Assembly (NCBI GenBank): GCA_023653245.1
Contig: JAMNXK010000108.1
Coordinates: 1-6,953, forward strand
Length of the DNA stretch: 6,953 nucleotides
Direction: 5' to 3'
Origin: Tagaea sp.
Lineage (GTDB): Bacteria; Pseudomonadota; Alphaproteobacteria; CACIAM-22H2
Below, piece after piece: positions 5,964-6,953 of this stretch. Position 1 is the stretch's first letter. Each line of letters begins with the position of its first letter. The notes beneath the pieces are model-generated. The model made no database searches and was not told the DNA's origin. It was given only the letters and a program-made list of their open reading frames with translations. A program made the translations under genes and the position numbers.

Positions 5964-6953
5964 ATGCGTCGTATTTTCGCGTTCTCGATCGGTCTTGCCG
6001 CCGTCCTCGCCGTTTGGGCCTGGCCGGGCGCGGGCGCGCGCGCGCAGGATCGACGGGCGCTGGGCGATCTGCCGGTCATGATGACCGCCGACGAGCTGAT
6101 TTCCGACGACGATCTGGGCGTGGTGACCGCGCAAGGCAATGTCGAAGTCGCGCAAGGCGACCGGATTCTGCGCGCCGACACGCTGACCTTCAACCGGCGC
6201 ACCAACGTGGTCACCGCCTCGGGTGCGGTGTCGCTGGTCGAGCCGACGGGCGAAGTGGCTTTCGCCGAGTACGTCGAACTCACGAGCGATCTGAGCGAAG
6301 GCATCATGCGCAATCTGCGCCTGTTGCTCGCCGATCAGAGCCGCTTCGCCGCCGTGACCGCGCGCCGCGGCGACGGCTCGCGCACGACCATGCGACGGGC
6401 GATCTACAGCCCGTGCGAGCCGTGCGCCGAGAATCCGGAGCGCGCGCCGATGTGGCGGATTCGCGCCGAGCGCATCCGCCACGACCAGACGCGCAAGGAA
6501 GTCGTCTACGACGACGCGTGGCTGGAAATCCGCGGCGTGCCGGTCGCCTATACCCCCTATCTCGCGCATCCCGACGGCACCGAGAAGCGCAAATCGGGCT
6601 TCCTGCCGCCCGACGTGGCGAGCTCCTCGCGCAACGGCACGATGGTGGCCACGCCCTATTACTGGACGCTCGGGCCGTCGGCCGACGCGACCGTCACGCC
6701 GATCTTCCTGTCCAACGACCTGCCGCTGCTCGCCGCCGAGCACCGCCAGCGCTTCGGCGCCGGCCAGATCGTGACCGACGCGTCGTTCTTGCGCACCAAC
6801 CGCGAGGGCGAAGGATTCCCGCAGTGGCGCGGGCATGCGCGCTCGAACGGGCGCTTCGACCTCGACGACAATTGGCGCACCGGTTTCGACATCGCGCGCG
6901 CCTCGGACAAGACCTATATCGAGCGCTATCGCATCCGCCAGCGCTTCCGTTTC
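5964..6953 (+). CDS. lptD: LPS-assembly protein LptD, N-terminal 330 residues (runs off right edge)
   Basis: LptD forms with LptE the outer-membrane translocon that inserts lipopolysaccharide into the outer leaflet. The frame is open for 330 codons to the edge; family members usually run to about 700-850 residues. A signal peptide is clear: MRR, a hydrophobic core (4-20), and a probable cut after ARA27. Residues about 37-135 form the OstA/LptD periplasmic beta-jellyroll, with MTADELISDDDLGVVTAQGNVEV starting at 40 and repeating hydrophobic strands. Then come YSPCEPC (148-154), MWRIRAERI (163-171), GVPVAYTPYLAHPDG (191-205) and KSGFLPP (210-216), the conserved passage into the beta-barrel, followed by the first strands. 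C151 and C154 are the only cysteines in this part. ATG at 5964 is required for the signal peptide, although no good Shine-Dalgarno sequence precedes it. In many relatives lptD is followed by surA and pdxA; that lies outside the window. Confidence 0.96.
   Translation, partial: MRRIFAFSIGLAAVLAVWAWPGAGARAQDRRALGDLPVMMTADELISDDDLGVVTAQGNVEVAQGDRILRADTLTFNRRTNVVTASGAVSLVEPTGEVAFAEYVELTSDLSEGIMRNLRLLLADQSRFAAVTARRGDGSRTTMRRAIYSPCEPCAENPERAPMWRIRAERIRHDQTRKEVVYDDAWLEIRGVPVAYTPYLAHPDGTEKRKSGFLPPDVASSSRNGTMVATPYYWTLGPSADATVTPIFLSNDLPLLAAEHRQRFGAGQIVTDASFLRTNREGEGFPQWRGHARSNGRFDLDDNWRTGFDIARASDKTYIERYRIRQRFRF

Noticed and set aside
5949..6836. A minus-strand frame of 295 codons opposite lptD
   Set aside because: It is antisense to a clear LptD coding region with signal peptide and family motifs; no domain is visible in it.

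Overview
The window is GC-rich DNA of chromosomal character. It most likely comes from an alphaproteobacterium, probably a Rhodospirillales-type organism. Three things point there: very strong G/C bias at third codon positions, an rpe gene followed directly by a soluble heparinase II/III-family gene (an arrangement I know from alphaproteobacteria), and an LptD whose N-terminal half has the conserved CxxC found in that class. The taxonomic call is inference; no rRNA gene is present.

Layout, left to right. A class I SAM-dependent methyltransferase (minus strand, 3' end cut off by the left edge) overlaps by ATGA the end of a membrane-associated family 2 glycosyltransferase (453-1430, minus). An 81-bp divergent spacer follows, then a DPM1-like family 2 glycosyltransferase (1512-2234, plus). 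Its 3' end runs 59 bp into the convergent end of a multi-spanning GT-C-like membrane protein (2176-3510, minus). That gene is the last of a tight minus-strand run, rpe > heparinase-like > GT-C-like, with a 6-bp gap and a 37-bp overlap at the two junctions. A 180-bp divergent spacer (5784-5963) contains a TATAAT box and a perfect 7-bp-arm inverted repeat. It separates rpe from lptD (plus), which runs off the right edge.

How the genes may work together. LptD and rpe are housekeeping genes: LPS assembly at the outer membrane, and the pentose phosphate/Calvin pathways. The four genes on the left look like a small envelope-glycosylation set. The DPM1-like enzyme could charge a polyprenyl phosphate with a hexose, and the GT-C-like membrane protein could use that lipid-linked sugar on the periplasmic side. 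The second GT2 and the methyltransferase could build or decorate another glycan. None of the substrates can be read from sequence.

I saw no mobile element, CRISPR array, tRNA, rRNA or phage gene, and no gene-free stretch longer than about 180 bp. I did not find a clearly new defence or genetic system. The most unusual items are the convergent coding overlap, the divergent methyltransferase motif I, and the dyad-rich spacer between rpe and lptD.
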